Assembly: GCA_900551985.1 (NCBI GenBank)
Contig: URYG01000038.1
Coordinates: forward strand, 1-18,720
Length of the DNA stretch: 18,720 nucleotides
Direction: 5' to 3'
From: an uncultured Prevotella sp.
Lineage (GTDB): Bacteria; Bacteroidota; Bacteroidia; Bacteroidales; Bacteroidaceae
This document shows positions 1 through 8,522 of this stretch, one piece after another. The translations under genes were made by a program, and so were the position numbers. The notes beneath the pieces are model-generated. The model did not search any database, was not told where the DNA came from, and saw only the letters and a list, made by a program, of their open reading frames with translations. Position 1 is the first letter of the stretch, and every line of letters begins with the position of its first letter.

Positions 1-448
1 TGCAAAAGGCAACCCGTCTCGCTTCCATGAGCATGGCAGGAACCTTAGCCAGCGGATCGTCTGGCAGGGCTGGTATCTTCGAGAGGTCGGGTCTGTTTAC
101 GAGATCTCCGAATCCGCCTTCCGGAATCAGGATCGGGCTTACCGGCATCTTAGGCTTCACGGTAACCGGTTTCTCCGGCTGTTTCGGAGCTGTATATGTT
201 GGAGGCGTCTTAGGCTTAGGCACCTGCGAGCGCACATCTCCCTTAAACTTCTTGTATTCTTTCCATACGCCTTGCATATACTTATCGTAGTCGGTAAGTA
301 TGGTGTTGCGGAACTTGTTGTAATCATCCAGCATCGCCTGTCTTGACTGCTGGAACTGTTTCACAAAGTCATCGTTCTGCGAAAAGCTTGGTGTTGCATG
401 CAAACCGAGCAGCAATATGAAACTGAGAGTAGGATAAATTCTATTCAT
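1..448 (-). CDS. Secreted protein of unknown function, C-terminus cut by window edge
   Basis: The start ATG is at 448-446 and the frame stays open to base 1, so only about the first 149 residues are visible. Residues 1-23 (MNRIYPTLSFILLLGLHATP...) form a signal peptide ending near SFSQ. The next stretch, about residues 25-70, is rich in charged and aromatic residues and looks helical (DDFVKQFQQ, DYNKFRN, DYDKYMQ, WKEYKKFK). It is followed by a Pro/Lys-rich linker (about 75-105). I do not recognise a catalytic domain; the informative part may lie outside the window. The gene follows the terminator of the LPP20-like unit and has its own TATCTTTG box, so it is probably transcribed alone or as the first gene of a unit running off the left edge. 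It lacks the direct repeat found at the two promoters upstream. Presence of a gene is well supported; function is unknown. Confidence 0.8.
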   Translation of the reverse strand, partial: MNRIYPTLSFILLLGLHATPSFSQNDDFVKQFQQSRQAMLDDYNKFRNTILTDYDKYMQGVWKEYKKFKGDVRSQVPKPKTPPTYTAPKQPEKPVTVKPKMPVSPILIPEGGFGDLVNRPDLSKIPALPDDPLAKVPAMLMEARRVAFC

Positions 449-496
449 AATCTGTAATTTTAAGATTTCCACTTTCAATGATTGATAGATATGGGG

Positions 497-504
497 CAAA
501 GATA
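497..504 (-). promoter_or_regulatory. -7 box of promoter for the edge gene
   Basis: On the minus strand the box reads TATCTTTG, matching the Bacteroidetes TAnnTTTG element, about 50 bases before the ATG at 448. At the 19 bp spacing the -33 tetramer is TTGG (524-527), a partial match to TTTG. It lies just after the terminator of the preceding gene, which supports an independent promoter. Confidence 0.6.
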
Positions 505-542
505 CGATTTTTTTCTTAATCGCCCAAGTTTTTTAAGGAAAA

Positions 543-578
543 AGGCTCTCCTACCTTAAAATATTGGGAGGAGAGCCT
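543..578 (-). terminator. Intrinsic terminator after the LPP20-like operon
   Basis: A perfect 10 bp stem is formed by 543-552 (aggctctcct) and 569-578 (aggagagcct) with a 16-base loop. Read on the minus strand it is followed by TTTTTCC, giving a U-tract. It begins 22 bases past the stop codon of the gene ending at 601. Confidence 0.8.
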
Positions 579-600
579 ATCTTTAATTTTATGTTGGTTC

Positions 601-2469
601 CTAGAAATTACCTGGACCGATGATTCCCCAGTCTCTGTTCGAACGAGGTAAGTTCGAATTGATGTTAGGGTTTCTGTCCGGCTGCCAGGTACGTACCTTG
701 ATAGATGGATTGTCTGGATCATTGAAATCTACCATCAGGAACAGGTAACCGTGGTCACCATAGTTCGTAGAATAGTAGTCTTGCTTTATCTGTATGCCAT
801 AAGTCTCGCCTCCGGCTCCCATCTTCACCACGTCGTTGCCGGCGAAGCGGATGTTGATAAACTGGTTGCTCTGGAAGCACATCTTCAACTTTCTCATATA
901 CTCGCTCTTGGTCTGTCGGGTATATTTTATCAGCTTGTTATTGCTGTTGATGAAGCTTTCTCCCTCCATGGCTACTTTCGGAGCCTTCTTGATGATGTGA
1001 CCCGTAATGATGGTGGCGTTGTCATCGAAAACGCTCTCCAGATAGTCGAGTCGCTTCAGGGCGAAGGCAGTCTTGTAGTTTTCCAGGAAGGTGGCAATCA
1101 CCATTTTGGCGTAGTCGCTCCAGGCTCCCACACCCTTGTTGAAGATATCGGTCTTGGCCTGACTGCCAAGTCCGAATGCCACACATTCTATTTTCTTGTT
1201 TTCATCGAAGGTGAAGGTTACGTCCTCCACAAACTTGCGTCTATTGTTCTTGAACGAGAATGCCATCGGGATGCTTCGGCATACGACTCGCTTTCCCATT
1301 GTGTAGAATGAGAACTGAGGGTCTCCCAGCAGTCGTGCCTGTCCGTAGTTGAGCAGCTTCTTGTACATCTCCAGTCCGTCCTCCGAGAAACAGTCGCTTA
1401 CGCTGTCGTACTCCTTTGCCTTGATGGCGTTGATGACTCTTGTCATGATGCCGGCGAGTTCCTTTTCGTTTTCCACCTTGCTCAGGGTTTCCAGGTTGGC
1501 TGCCGATTCTGTCTTGACCGATTTCTCGAACTCCTTTTTGGCTTCGCTTGAAACAGCCGACTTCTTGTCGAGGTTGTTGATATAGACGGATGCATTCTTG
1601 AAAGAGGTTCCCTTGAAGAGCTGCATCACGCTTTCCAGCTCCTTGTCTATCTGGCATTGGTCGGCGTATTCGTATTCGTACTTCAGCTGCAGGCTGTTGA
1701 TCTCCACTCCCGGTCTCAGTTCTACGATACCCATACCGTCCTTGGCGCTGTAGAGGTTGCTCCAGGTCTGTCCGTCGAAGTAAGTGTAGTCGAGGCTCGT
1801 TACCGGTTCGCCCTTGTACTTGATGAAGAGATTGATTTCGTTGCCGTCTTTGCTGGCTATTTTTGTTGATAGATTACTCATGATCTCTTCTATCTGTTGT
1901 GGAATCCAGGTAACGAGCAGGCGCTGTACACCATCGATGGTCATCTTCACGCTGTTTGGATACTGCAGACTGCGCACCATGGCGAACGCCCAGTAGTAGT
2001 TGCGCAGGGCATCGTCAATCTTTGCCTTTTCTTCGGCTCTCATGGCAGAGCGCACGTAGTCGAACACCTTTTCCTTTCGCTCATCGAAGATCTTGTTTAC
2101 CTCGCTTTTTCTGATGTATCTCAGCACGTGGGTCTGAGGAGTATTGCTGATGACGAGGTTGAAGGTGTTGGTCAGCGTAGCCTGTGCATAGCTGTTCATC
2201 ACCGAAGTTATCGCCGTCTTCGAGTCGAAGCTGCTGGTTGTATTAAACTCCTCTTCCTTAATCTCGAAGGAATTGGAGATGTTGAGAGAGATTTTGCTGA
2301 TGAGGTCAGCCAGTGCGGCTTGGTCAGCAGAGTTGTATGTGTCTCCCCATCCCTCTCCGCAGATGTATTCCGCGTTAGCCTTCATCTGCTCCGCCCTTTC
2401 CTCTGCCGTTTGTGCCAGAGAGGTGAGAGGCAGAAGGAGCATCAAGATCATCCAAATCGTCTTATGCAT
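601..2469 (-). CDS. Exported LPP20-domain protein with NTF2-like regions
   Basis: 622 residues. Residues 1-20 are a signal peptide (MHKTIWMILML...SLAQ) without a lipobox cysteine, so the product is probably periplasmic or secreted. Residues about 33-160 resemble the Bacteroidetes LPP20-like domain: a G-E-G-W-G start followed by the ADQAALADLISKIS helix and a segment of alternating strands. A middle region (about 210-290) looks like a beta-rich domain. Two C-terminal stretches (about 355-450 and 465-560; e.g. EYDSVSDCFSEDG and RLDYLESVFDDNA) look like NTF2-type folds, judged by pattern only. No enzymatic residues are evident. It lies 62 bases downstream of the gene at 2532-3191 with no promoter between, so the two are probably an operon. 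A role in envelope or stress function is inferred from domain type and neighbours; the biochemical function is unknown. Confidence 0.85.
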   Translation of the reverse strand: MHKTIWMILMLLLPLTSLAQTAEERAEQMKANAEYICGEGWGDTYNSADQAALADLISKISLNISNSFEIKEEEFNTTSSFDSKTAITSVMNSYAQATLTNTFNLVISNTPQTHVLRYIRKSEVNKIFDERKEKVFDYVRSAMRAEEKAKIDDALRNYYWAFAMVRSLQYPNSVKMTIDGVQRLLVTWIPQQIEEIMSNLSTKIASKDGNEINLFIKYKGEPVTSLDYTYFDGQTWSNLYSAKDGMGIVELRPGVEINSLQLKYEYEYADQCQIDKELESVMQLFKGTSFKNASVYINNLDKKSAVSSEAKKEFEKSVKTESAANLETLSKVENEKELAGIMTRVINAIKAKEYDSVSDCFSEDGLEMYKKLLNYGQARLLGDPQFSFYTMGKRVVCRSIPMAFSFKNNRRKFVEDVTFTFDENKKIECVAFGLGSQAKTDIFNKGVGAWSDYAKMVIATFLENYKTAFALKRLDYLESVFDDNATIITGHIIKKAPKVAMEGESFINSNNKLIKYTRQTKSEYMRKLKMCFQSNQFINIRFAGNDVVKMGAGGETYGIQIKQDYYSTNYGDHGYLFLMVDFNDPDNPSIKVRTWQPDRNPNINSNLPRSNRDWGIIGPGNF

Positions 2470-2531
2470 AAATCTTGTCTTTGCTTTTATCTTCTGTTAT
2501 GAATTATCGATCATTTACTTTTTGTTCCGGT

Positions 2532-3191
2532 TTACTGGGCAGCGAAGCCTTCCTTGATGAATTCTCCTACCTTGGAAGCATACTTCTGGGCTACCGCAGA
2601 TTCCTTAGCTGCGATTTCGAAGGCGCGCATGCGAGCCTTGCTGGCTTCGGCTTCGTTCACGATGAAGAAGCTCTGCATCTCGAAGCTTCCATCCTTGTAA
2701 GGACGGATGAGGCTGAAGCTCTCTTGCATCTCGCCCTTGATTTCCTTCTCTACGAGCGACTGATAGGCTCCATAGAAGTGGTCGAACTCGTTGACGATGC
2801 TGTCGCTGTTGGCACCCATATCGCTCACTACTCTTCCCTTCACATGGCTTCCAGCCTGACGGGCGTAGATGTTGCAGGCATTGTTGATGGCAGTCTGGTG
2901 TCCGATGTTCTTTGACTTGAACTTGGTGGCTGTTCCGATGATCTCATGCGCATCCTCCCCGCCTTTGGCGAGTTTGTCGTAATGAGAGAGCAAAGCCACT
3001 TCGAGGGTACGTGAAGAACCATAGATCTGCCATTTTTCCTTCTTCAGCTCCTTGAGCTTGTTCTTGTATTGCTTCTTGAGCTGTTTTGCCAGGAGCTGAC
3101 TATACTGCGAATCAGCGCTTTGTGCCTGAGCTACGGTGCAGTTGGTAGAGAGAGCCAGGACTGCAGCCATGATCATTATTATCTTTTTCAT
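2532..3191 (-). CDS. Small exported LPP20-like protein
   Basis: 219 residues from the ATG at 3191-3189. The frame extends upstream to an ATG at 3230, but that adds a non-signal stretch (MIIVSIEFYQVKT) close to the predicted transcription start. The start at 3191 gives a clean signal peptide (MKKIIMIMAAVLALS...VAQAQ), so I prefer it. The Cys before the cleavage site has Asn at -1 and does not make a lipobox. A Lys-rich amphipathic helix (about residues 34-50) is followed by a domain with the LPP20-like helix/strand pattern: INNACNIYARQAG, FDHFYGAYQSLVEKEIKG and the ending KARMRAFEIAAKES. It is the first gene of a two-gene unit with the larger LPP20-like gene and sits behind a promoter carrying the 17 bp direct repeat shared with the PEGA unit. 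Molecular function unknown. Confidence 0.85.
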   Translation of the reverse strand: MKKIIMIMAAVLALSTNCTVAQAQSADSQYSQLLAKQLKKQYKNKLKELKKEKWQIYGSSRTLEVALLSHYDKLAKGGEDAHEIIGTATKFKSKNIGHQTAINNACNIYARQAGSHVKGRVVSDMGANSDSIVNEFDHFYGAYQSLVEKEIKGEMQESFSLIRPYKDGSFEMQSFFIVNEAEASKARMRAFEIAAKESAVAQKYASKVGEFIKEGFAAQ

Positions 3192-3244
3192 TGTCTTTAC
3201 TTGATAAAATTCTATTGAAACTATTATCATTTCTAACTTTGGGG

Positions 3245-3252
3245 CAAAGATA
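3245..3252 (-). promoter_or_regulatory. -7 box of the LPP20-like operon promoter
   Basis: The minus strand reads TATCTTTG, a perfect TAnnTTTG. The position expected for -33 TTTG (3272-3275) reads AGCC, so the promoter looks weak without an activator. The box ends 53 bases before the ATG at 3191. Confidence 0.75.
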
Positions 3253-3274
3253 CGAAAAGTTTTTGAAATCCGGC

Positions 3275-3291
3275 TGGTTCAAATTGGTTCA
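3275..3291 (-). promoter_or_regulatory. Direct-repeat operator, two TGAACCA half-sites
   Basis: The minus strand reads TGAACCAATTTGAACCA: two 7 bp half-sites with a 10 bp period. It starts 22 bases upstream of the TATCTTTG box and so covers the edge of the missing -33 element. The identical 17-mer occurs at 12105-12121 with the same 22-base distance to a TAnnTTTG box. The geometry resembles direct-repeat activator boxes (OmpR/PhoB or LytTR type); the binding protein is not identifiable here. Confidence 0.75.
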
Positions 3292-3322
3292 TTTTCGTTT
3301 TTGCGCCCAAAATTCAGAAAAG

Positions 3323-3346
3323 GGTGGCTATCGTTTGATAGCCACC
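3323..3346 (-). terminator. Terminator overlapping the stop of the T9SS gene
   Basis: A perfect 10 bp stem pairs 3323-3332 (ggtggctatc) with 3337-3346 (gatagccacc) around a four-base loop. On the minus strand it is followed by CTTTTCTGAATTTT. The stem includes the last codons (V-A-I-K-R) and the TAG stop (3330-3328), so coding sequence doubles as terminator. It closes the unit running down from the PEGA promoter and separates it from the LPP20-like unit. Confidence 0.8.
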
Positions 3347-6300
3347 TTCTTGTTGTTGACGATATAGATGCCTGAAGGCAGGTCGTTGACAGAGGCGGTT
3401 TCGCCAGCCTCTACAGCCACAGTCTTCACGAGCATACCCATCGTGTTGAATACCATTACCTTGCGTGCCTTGTCGCTCAGGATGAAGAGGGTAGAACCGT
3501 TGGTCCAAGCCTTCACGCCTTCTACGTTCTTGACAGGCAGGTTGTCGATGCCGGTAACACCACCGCCAAACTGCAGGCTGAATGCCTGTGCTGCCTGTGC
3601 CGTAGTGAGATAAGCCTCGAATGGCTTCACATCCTTGTAGTTGTCTGCAAAGATACTGCCCGGTCTGTATCCCTGATACTCCTCCCCTACGTTGAGGGCG
3701 TAGATACCATCTCCCTTGGCAATCTGCTCGAAGGTGGTGATGAACTCGCGGTTCGGGTTCTTGCTGCTGGAAGCTGTAGTGGCAGCCACTCTTGCATTGT
3801 TGGCAGAGAATGTCACCTTGCCTCCCAGGATGTATTCATCCGAGTAAGCCATCGAGTTAGGCATACTTATTATATAAGGTGTATTTGCCCTGATGCTTGC
3901 TGCTGCCTGGAATCCTGCCTCTGGTGAAAGCTCGTAGAGCCAGAATGGCTTCGCATTCTTGTCTCCCTTGGCAAATGGAGCAATCTCGCCGTTGGTTTCG
4001 TGCTTGATGGATTCTACGTCGAACGGCAAAGCGATGGTTTCCCAACCCTGGCAGACACCTACCTCTGTTTCCTGAGTGAAGTTGCGGGTATAGGAAATCT
4101 TCTGGGCAGTAAATGCCTTTGGACAGAAGAAATTGCTTTCCGTTTCTCCATTAGGGGCAGAGATCACCACGTTCTCAGCGATACCGCTGGCTATCACATT
4201 GTTGATACCTGCAGGTGCTGCACTCTTGGTGTTTACGTAGAGCAGCAGGTTCGGATTATTGATACCGTTGAGCGCATCTGCTGGTATGGCTGAGTTGGAG
4301 TTCCAGATTACGGCAGCCAACTTAGGACAGTTTGCAAAGATCTCCTTGCCACAGGTGGTAAGGGTAGCTGGCAGACTTGCCGATACGATGTTCATTCCTG
4401 CAAATGCCTGCTCGTTGATGGTGTTGCCTTCTGTATTGGCTGCATTCATGTCGAGTAAGCGCAGGTTGCTCATCTTGGCAAGGGCAGCGAAATCTGCAGC
4501 GTTTACATTTCCAACAACATTCAGTGTATCTTGCTGAGGCTTTCCTCCACACCAGCCGAAGGCGGTGGCAAGGTTACCTGCAATCTTGACGCTTACCTTG
4601 TTGTTGCCATCGTAGTAAGATGGAATGTCGTAGGTGATGACCTTGGAATTGTTCATCAGATCCATGGTGGCGAAAGCCTTGATGGTTCCTGCTTCGCTTA
4701 CGGCAATACCTGCATCTATGTTATAGAGCTGCGACTGGGTGGTAGGATCGCTGCCATCCAATGTGTAGTAGATGTCGGCATTCTTGCTAGATGAAGTCAG
4801 GGTCACCTTTCTTCCATCGTAGTTTACCTGAGGGTCTGCACAGGTCAGCGGGTCGAAGTCGCCAACGAGGTAGCTTTGGATATAAGAGTCGCTCATTCCA
4901 TCGGCAATGGCTATCGCCTTGACACGGGTATTCTGTGTCATATCAAGTGGAGCGGTGTAAACGGCACTCTCGCTTGTCGGCATGGTTCCGTCCAGAGTGT
5001 AGCGGATAGTGGCTCCCGGGGTATCGCTGCTGATGCTCAACTGGTGGTTGGTATAGCCGAAGACTGGGTCGTTAACCCAGTTCTTGCTGCCTGTGAGTCG
5101 GATGCTTCCATCCTGGTCCTGGTTGTAGATGATGGCGAAGTAGGTACCTGGTGCCAGCAGGGTACTCTTGTTGCTTACCATCTGTTCTGGGGTGAAGGTC
5201 ATCAGGCGCTTGTTGTCCTGATAGAGCATCACGTTGCAGTTGGATGATGAGCCAAAGTAGTAGCCATTATTGTCAGCGATGGTAAACTTGGCGATGTCGT
5301 AGTCTCCCTTTCCGAGCTTGCGGATGCCGAGTGTATGTTGCAACTCCAGCTCCTTGGCAGTACGGATGGTAGAGTCGGAAGCAAGGGAGTCGATGAAGAC
5401 AGGTTCACCCCAGTTGCCAGCCTTGTTCTTAAACTGGATATAATAGGTGAGGTCGCCGATGCGTTTCACTTTCACATCCTTTGAGGCATTGTCTGTGGTA
5501 AATTCGTAGTTCTCCACGCTTGCAAATTCTTGGGCGGTAGGGAAGGAGATATCCACAGCCAGCGAAGGTACATTATCCACCTCGGTGAGGTCTTTGGTTA
5601 CGCTCTTTCCATTTACGCCATAGCGGTAACCCGTGATTGGTTGTTGGGTCTCAGCTTGCTCTGTGTTATTCTCGGGTGTATAGAATGGATATTCGTAGCA
5701 GCTCCATGAGCCTTCGTTGTTTCTCAGACGGAAGTGAAGAGTATGGACACCACCTGTCAGCTGGGTATAGTCAATCTGCTGGCTGATGTCATCGGATGTA
5801 TAAGGCAAGGTCTTGGCATTTGCCTTGTCGTCATCCACCCAGTATTGGTAAGATACGATGGTCGTTACCTCTTTTTCCCCGCTGTCGTCACTTCCATCTG
5901 TTGTTGGCAGATAGAAGGAACCGGCTATGGCTGCAGCACGGTTCTGGCTGTTGATGGCAATCAGCGAATAACTGTGCTTGCCACCAGCCAAGTTGGTGAT
6001 ATCTTTTTCTATAGAGATGTCTGCCTCCTTGTAGGCTTGCGTCACCTTGTTGTCGTAGTCTTCGTCTATCCAGTAGATGATTTTCTCTACAGGAGGTATG
6101 GTGGCATCGTCTTCTTTCACATCTGTATTCTGGTATCCTGCATAGAATGGAATGTCTGAAGTTACTCCCCATCTGCCATATTGGTCTTTCAACTGGAGGT
6201 GGTAGATATGTATTCCGACGTTGAGGGAGGATACATCGATGTTGCTCTCAATGTCTTCGCCATAGAGAGAAGCTTCTGTCCGGTTTGTATTATCGTCTAT

Positions 6301-6441
6301 CCAGTAGCGGTAGGCGGTAGCCTTGGCTGGCTCTTCTGCGACATCCTCGTCTATGTTGATGTCGGGAGCCGCTTGTGCTGGCTGCAGGAAGCTGGTCAGC
6401 ACAAAGGCGAGTGAAAATATATGTAATAAACGTTTATACAT
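3328..6441 (-). CDS. Multidomain T9SS-exported surface protein
   Basis: 1037 residues. The signal peptide is residues 1-24 (ends PAQA-A). Three modules of about 77-residue spacing follow at roughly 44-100, 121-177 and 198-253. Each starts Y-x-Y-W-[IV]-D-[DE] or close to it and ends in a G-x-H-x-[YL] strand and an F-Y. A degenerate fourth lies near 270-345 (YRYGVNG, ending NKAGNWGEP). Two chitobiase/hexosaminidase C-terminal-like domains follow (about 460-525 and 535-600), marked by YTLDGTMPTS and YYTLDGSDPTT. A BspA-type leucine-rich segment (about 640-735; LRLLDMNAAN, IFANCPKL) and a Bacteroidales GWETIALPFDV module (about 785-950) come next. The last 70 residues (KVMVFNTMGMLVKT..., LPSGIYIV) are a type A T9SS sorting domain, so the protein should cross the outer membrane and be anchored or released. 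It lies 15 bases below the last beta-helix gene, so it is probably in the same operon. No catalytic site seen; adhesion or glycan binding is an inference. Confidence 0.9.
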   Translation of the reverse strand: MYKRLLHIFSLAFVLTSFLQPAQAAPDINIDEDVAEEPAKATAYRYWIDDNTNRTEASLYGEDIESNIDVSSLNVGIHIYHLQLKDQYGRWGVTSDIPFYAGYQNTDVKEDDATIPPVEKIIYWIDEDYDNKVTQAYKEADISIEKDITNLAGGKHSYSLIAINSQNRAAAIAGSFYLPTTDGSDDSGEKEVTTIVSYQYWVDDDKANAKTLPYTSDDISQQIDYTQLTGGVHTLHFRLRNNEGSWSCYEYPFYTPENNTEQAETQQPITGYRYGVNGKSVTKDLTEVDNVPSLAVDISFPTAQEFASVENYEFTTDNASKDVKVKRIGDLTYYIQFKNKAGNWGEPVFIDSLASDSTIRTAKELELQHTLGIRKLGKGDYDIAKFTIADNNGYYFGSSSNCNVMLYQDNKRLMTFTPEQMVSNKSTLLAPGTYFAIIYNQDQDGSIRLTGSKNWVNDPVFGYTNHQLSISSDTPGATIRYTLDGTMPTSESAVYTAPLDMTQNTRVKAIAIADGMSDSYIQSYLVGDFDPLTCADPQVNYDGRKVTLTSSSKNADIYYTLDGSDPTTQSQLYNIDAGIAVSEAGTIKAFATMDLMNNSKVITYDIPSYYDGNNKVSVKIAGNLATAFGWCGGKPQQDTLNVVGNVNAADFAALAKMSNLRLLDMNAANTEGNTINEQAFAGMNIVSASLPATLTTCGKEIFANCPKLAAVIWNSNSAIPADALNGINNPNLLLYVNTKSAAPAGINNVIASGIAENVVISAPNGETESNFFCPKAFTAQKISYTRNFTQETEVGVCQGWETIALPFDVESIKHETNGEIAPFAKGDKNAKPFWLYELSPEAGFQAAASIRANTPYIISMPNSMAYSDEYILGGKVTFSANNARVAATTASSSKNPNREFITTFEQIAKGDGIYALNVGEEYQGYRPGSIFADNYKDVKPFEAYLTTAQAAQAFSLQFGGGVTGIDNLPVKNVEGVKAWTNGSTLFILSDKARKVMVFNTMGMLVKTVAVEAGETASVNDLPSGIYIVNNKKVAIKR

Positions 6442-6456
6442 AAGCCGATGTAATGA

Positions 6457-7476
6457 TTAGTTTGCTGTTACGTTTACATTGATGGTCACCTTCTTGTTGT
6501 TCAAATCTACATTTGCACTGCTGGAATTGATGGAAGGAGCGTGGAGGGTGAGAGAGTATGGGTTAACGCCACCCTCGATACCGACAACCGTGCCATCCAC
6601 ACCGAGATAACCTGCAGCCTGTCGCTGCTCGACGGTCATTGGACATTCCAAATCACCGTTGTTGCTGCTGATGACAGTTTCTGTCGTTGCCCAACAGTCC
6701 TGTAGTGAAGTCTTCTCCATTGGATCATAACCATTCATATTATGATATAGAGTGTTCACCAAGATGGCATTATTGCCGAGATAATCGTCAGTTCCATTAC
6801 CCACTTCGTTGATGATGGAGTTGACAAACATAGCTTTGGTGTTTATATTTACTCGGCGGATATTGCAATTGATGAATTTACAAGAAGAATTGTTTTGTCC
6901 ACCTTGGCCATAGGCATTACTGATCTTGCAGTTCTTGATGGTGGCATCTGCTATGCTGCCATCAGTAGAAAAGTCATTTAAGCGGCATCTATCTATGGTT
7001 ACTTTTTTTGTATAGCCATTGTTGCTGCTGTTGCTAATGCCTAAAGTGTTTGAAAAGTAACATTTTTTTAATTCCAAGTTTTCAATCTTGCCTTCTACGT
7101 AAAAACTAGAACCGCATGATATTCCTTCAATGGTTACTGAAGAAATAATCTTGCCATCTCCTGCGTTTATACGTGGACTATTATTCCACTCTATAAAAGT
7201 GGATCTTCGTTCGTCGTACTCAGTCTCTGCACCACTGCCAATTAGGCTGATAGACTTATTGATGGTGAATTTACTGTTAAAACGACCCTTGCTGAGAAAA
7301 AGGGTATCGCCATCGACGGCTGCTTCTATAGCCTTGTCGATTTCACCACCTCCATACATAGCTGTGATGTTTCCTTTGTGTTGTAAGAATACCTTGCCGC
7401 TATAGTTGTCTTGGGCAAAAATAGTTTGTGCTGTTGCCATCAGGCAGCAAGCTATCATAAATAATATCTTTTTCAT
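6457..7476 (-). CDS. Secreted beta-helix protein, paralogue 1 (most divergent)
   Basis: 339 residues. The signal peptide is MKKILFMIACCLMATAQTIFAQ. The N-terminal part has the pattern of a right-handed parallel beta-helix (pectate-lyase fold): IDKAIEAAVDGDTLFLSKG is followed by KFTINKSISLIGSGAE, the first rungs. Repeated short I/V-rich strands with N and C at turns follow (IENLELKKCYF, VTIDRCRL, ATIKNCKI, CKFINCNI). The C-terminus carries YLGVDGTVVGIEGG-NPYSL, a signature shared with both upstream paralogues, then a final beta segment ending in VNVTAN. No T9SS tail and no obvious catalytic cluster are visible, so a structural or ligand-binding role is more likely than lyase activity. It sits 14 bases after paralogue 2 and 15 before the T9SS gene. 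Function is inferred from fold only. Confidence 0.85.
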   Translation of the reverse strand: MKKILFMIACCLMATAQTIFAQDNYSGKVFLQHKGNITAMYGGGEIDKAIEAAVDGDTLFLSKGRFNSKFTINKSISLIGSGAETEYDERRSTFIEWNNSPRINAGDGKIISSVTIEGISCGSSFYVEGKIENLELKKCYFSNTLGISNSSNNGYTKKVTIDRCRLNDFSTDGSIADATIKNCKISNAYGQGGQNNSSCKFINCNIRRVNINTKAMFVNSIINEVGNGTDDYLGNNAILVNTLYHNMNGYDPMEKTSLQDCWATTETVISSNNGDLECPMTVEQRQAAGYLGVDGTVVGIEGGVNPYSLTLHAPSINSSSANVDLNNKKVTINVNVTAN

Positions 7477-7490
7477 AATCTTTCGTTTTA

Positions 7491-8510
7491 TTATTTTTCT
7501 GTCACTTTTATATTGAATTGTACCAGCTTCTTGTCTCTGTCAAGATGAACCTTATTGGTAACTTCTTTATTTCCTAAATTTAATGTATATGGATTCTTGC
7601 CTCCATATATTCCCACTACAGTTCCATCTTTGCCAAGATAGTTCTTGCTTAATAGCTCCTCTTTTGTGAGGTTAAATATATTTTTATTGCTGGTATTTTT
7701 ATAGCAATTCTGTATAGTACATCCATCATCAACGTAATCTTCTTCCACAGAGTACAAACAATTGATTAATACAGTCATAGCAGAAGAATCTCCAGGGTCA
7801 GTCATATAGTAACTGTAGCTGTTTAGAATACAATTGTAGAATGTCCCAAATAAGCGGGCACTGAATTTATTGTCGAAACCACTAATACCATAGCCTCCAT
7901 TTGAATTAATGTTGCAATTGTAAAAAAACATATTTGTTGACATATTTGATGATTTGGGAGTTCCATGTACGATGCAGTTTCTTACAATTATTTTTTGAAA
8001 ATTCTCCCCCCAAAACTCCAAGCAGCAATAACATCTGTCTATTAATAGATAAGAGATATTATTATCTATGCTGATAATATTATTGTCCCAATAACATTTT
8101 CTGAAGATTACATTATCGATGGAAGATTTGAAGGCAATGTTTGTATTGCTGTTATTGAAATAAATACCATCAAATAAACGTGCTGTCAGTTTTGTCTCTT
8201 CTGGTAAATTGATGACAATTTTACCTTCGTAACATGTACAGTTGTTCCATCCTTTATCGCGGTCTGCTCCGGATCCGATAAAGGCAAGTTTCTTGGTCAC
8301 GATGAAATCTCCTTGGAAATATCCTGTACTGAGGAATACCGTGTCTCCGTCTGCGGCAGCATCCATCACCTTTATCATTTCATTATAGGCAAAGTCGGTC
8401 TCATTACCTTGGTGTGACAAGGTAATGGTGCCTTTGATGTTTGTGTCCTGAGCTGCCATTTGCACGAATGTTAGCAGCAGGGTTGTTATAAATATCGTAA
8501 ATCTTTTCAT
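7491..8510 (-). CDS. Secreted beta-helix protein, paralogue 2
   Basis: 339 residues. The signal peptide is MKRFTIFITTLLLTFVQMAAQ, almost the same as that of paralogue 3. Residues about 22-90 (GTITLSHQGN, AADGDTVFLSTGYF, KKLAFIGSGAD) match the other two proteins closely. The middle third is mostly different in sequence but keeps short beta-helix rungs (NVIFRKCYWDN, YLLIDRCYCC, KIIVRNCIVHG, MFFYNCNIN). The ending NYLGKDGTVVGIYGG-KNPYTLNL plus FNIKVTEK is again shared. It lies 12 bases from paralogue 3 upstream and 14 from paralogue 1 downstream. The coding sequence is visibly AT-richer than the PEGA and T9SS genes around it, especially in the middle. Probably a periplasmic or surface-associated beta-helix partner of the T9SS protein; not an identified enzyme. 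Confidence 0.85.
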   Translation of the reverse strand: MKRFTIFITTLLLTFVQMAAQDTNIKGTITLSHQGNETDFAYNEMIKVMDAAADGDTVFLSTGYFQGDFIVTKKLAFIGSGADRDKGWNNCTCYEGKIVINLPEETKLTARLFDGIYFNNSNTNIAFKSSIDNVIFRKCYWDNNIISIDNNISYLLIDRCYCCLEFWGENFQKIIVRNCIVHGTPKSSNMSTNMFFYNCNINSNGGYGISGFDNKFSARLFGTFYNCILNSYSYYMTDPGDSSAMTVLINCLYSVEEDYVDDGCTIQNCYKNTSNKNIFNLTKEELLSKNYLGKDGTVVGIYGGKNPYTLNLGNKEVTNKVHLDRDKKLVQFNIKVTEK

Positions 8511-8522
8511 AATTACTATCGT

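Noticed and set aside
2532..3191. Lipoprotein assignment for the small LPP20-like protein
   Set aside because: The only cysteine near the signal peptide has Asn at -1 and is not preceded by a lipobox; a normal signal peptidase I site follows.
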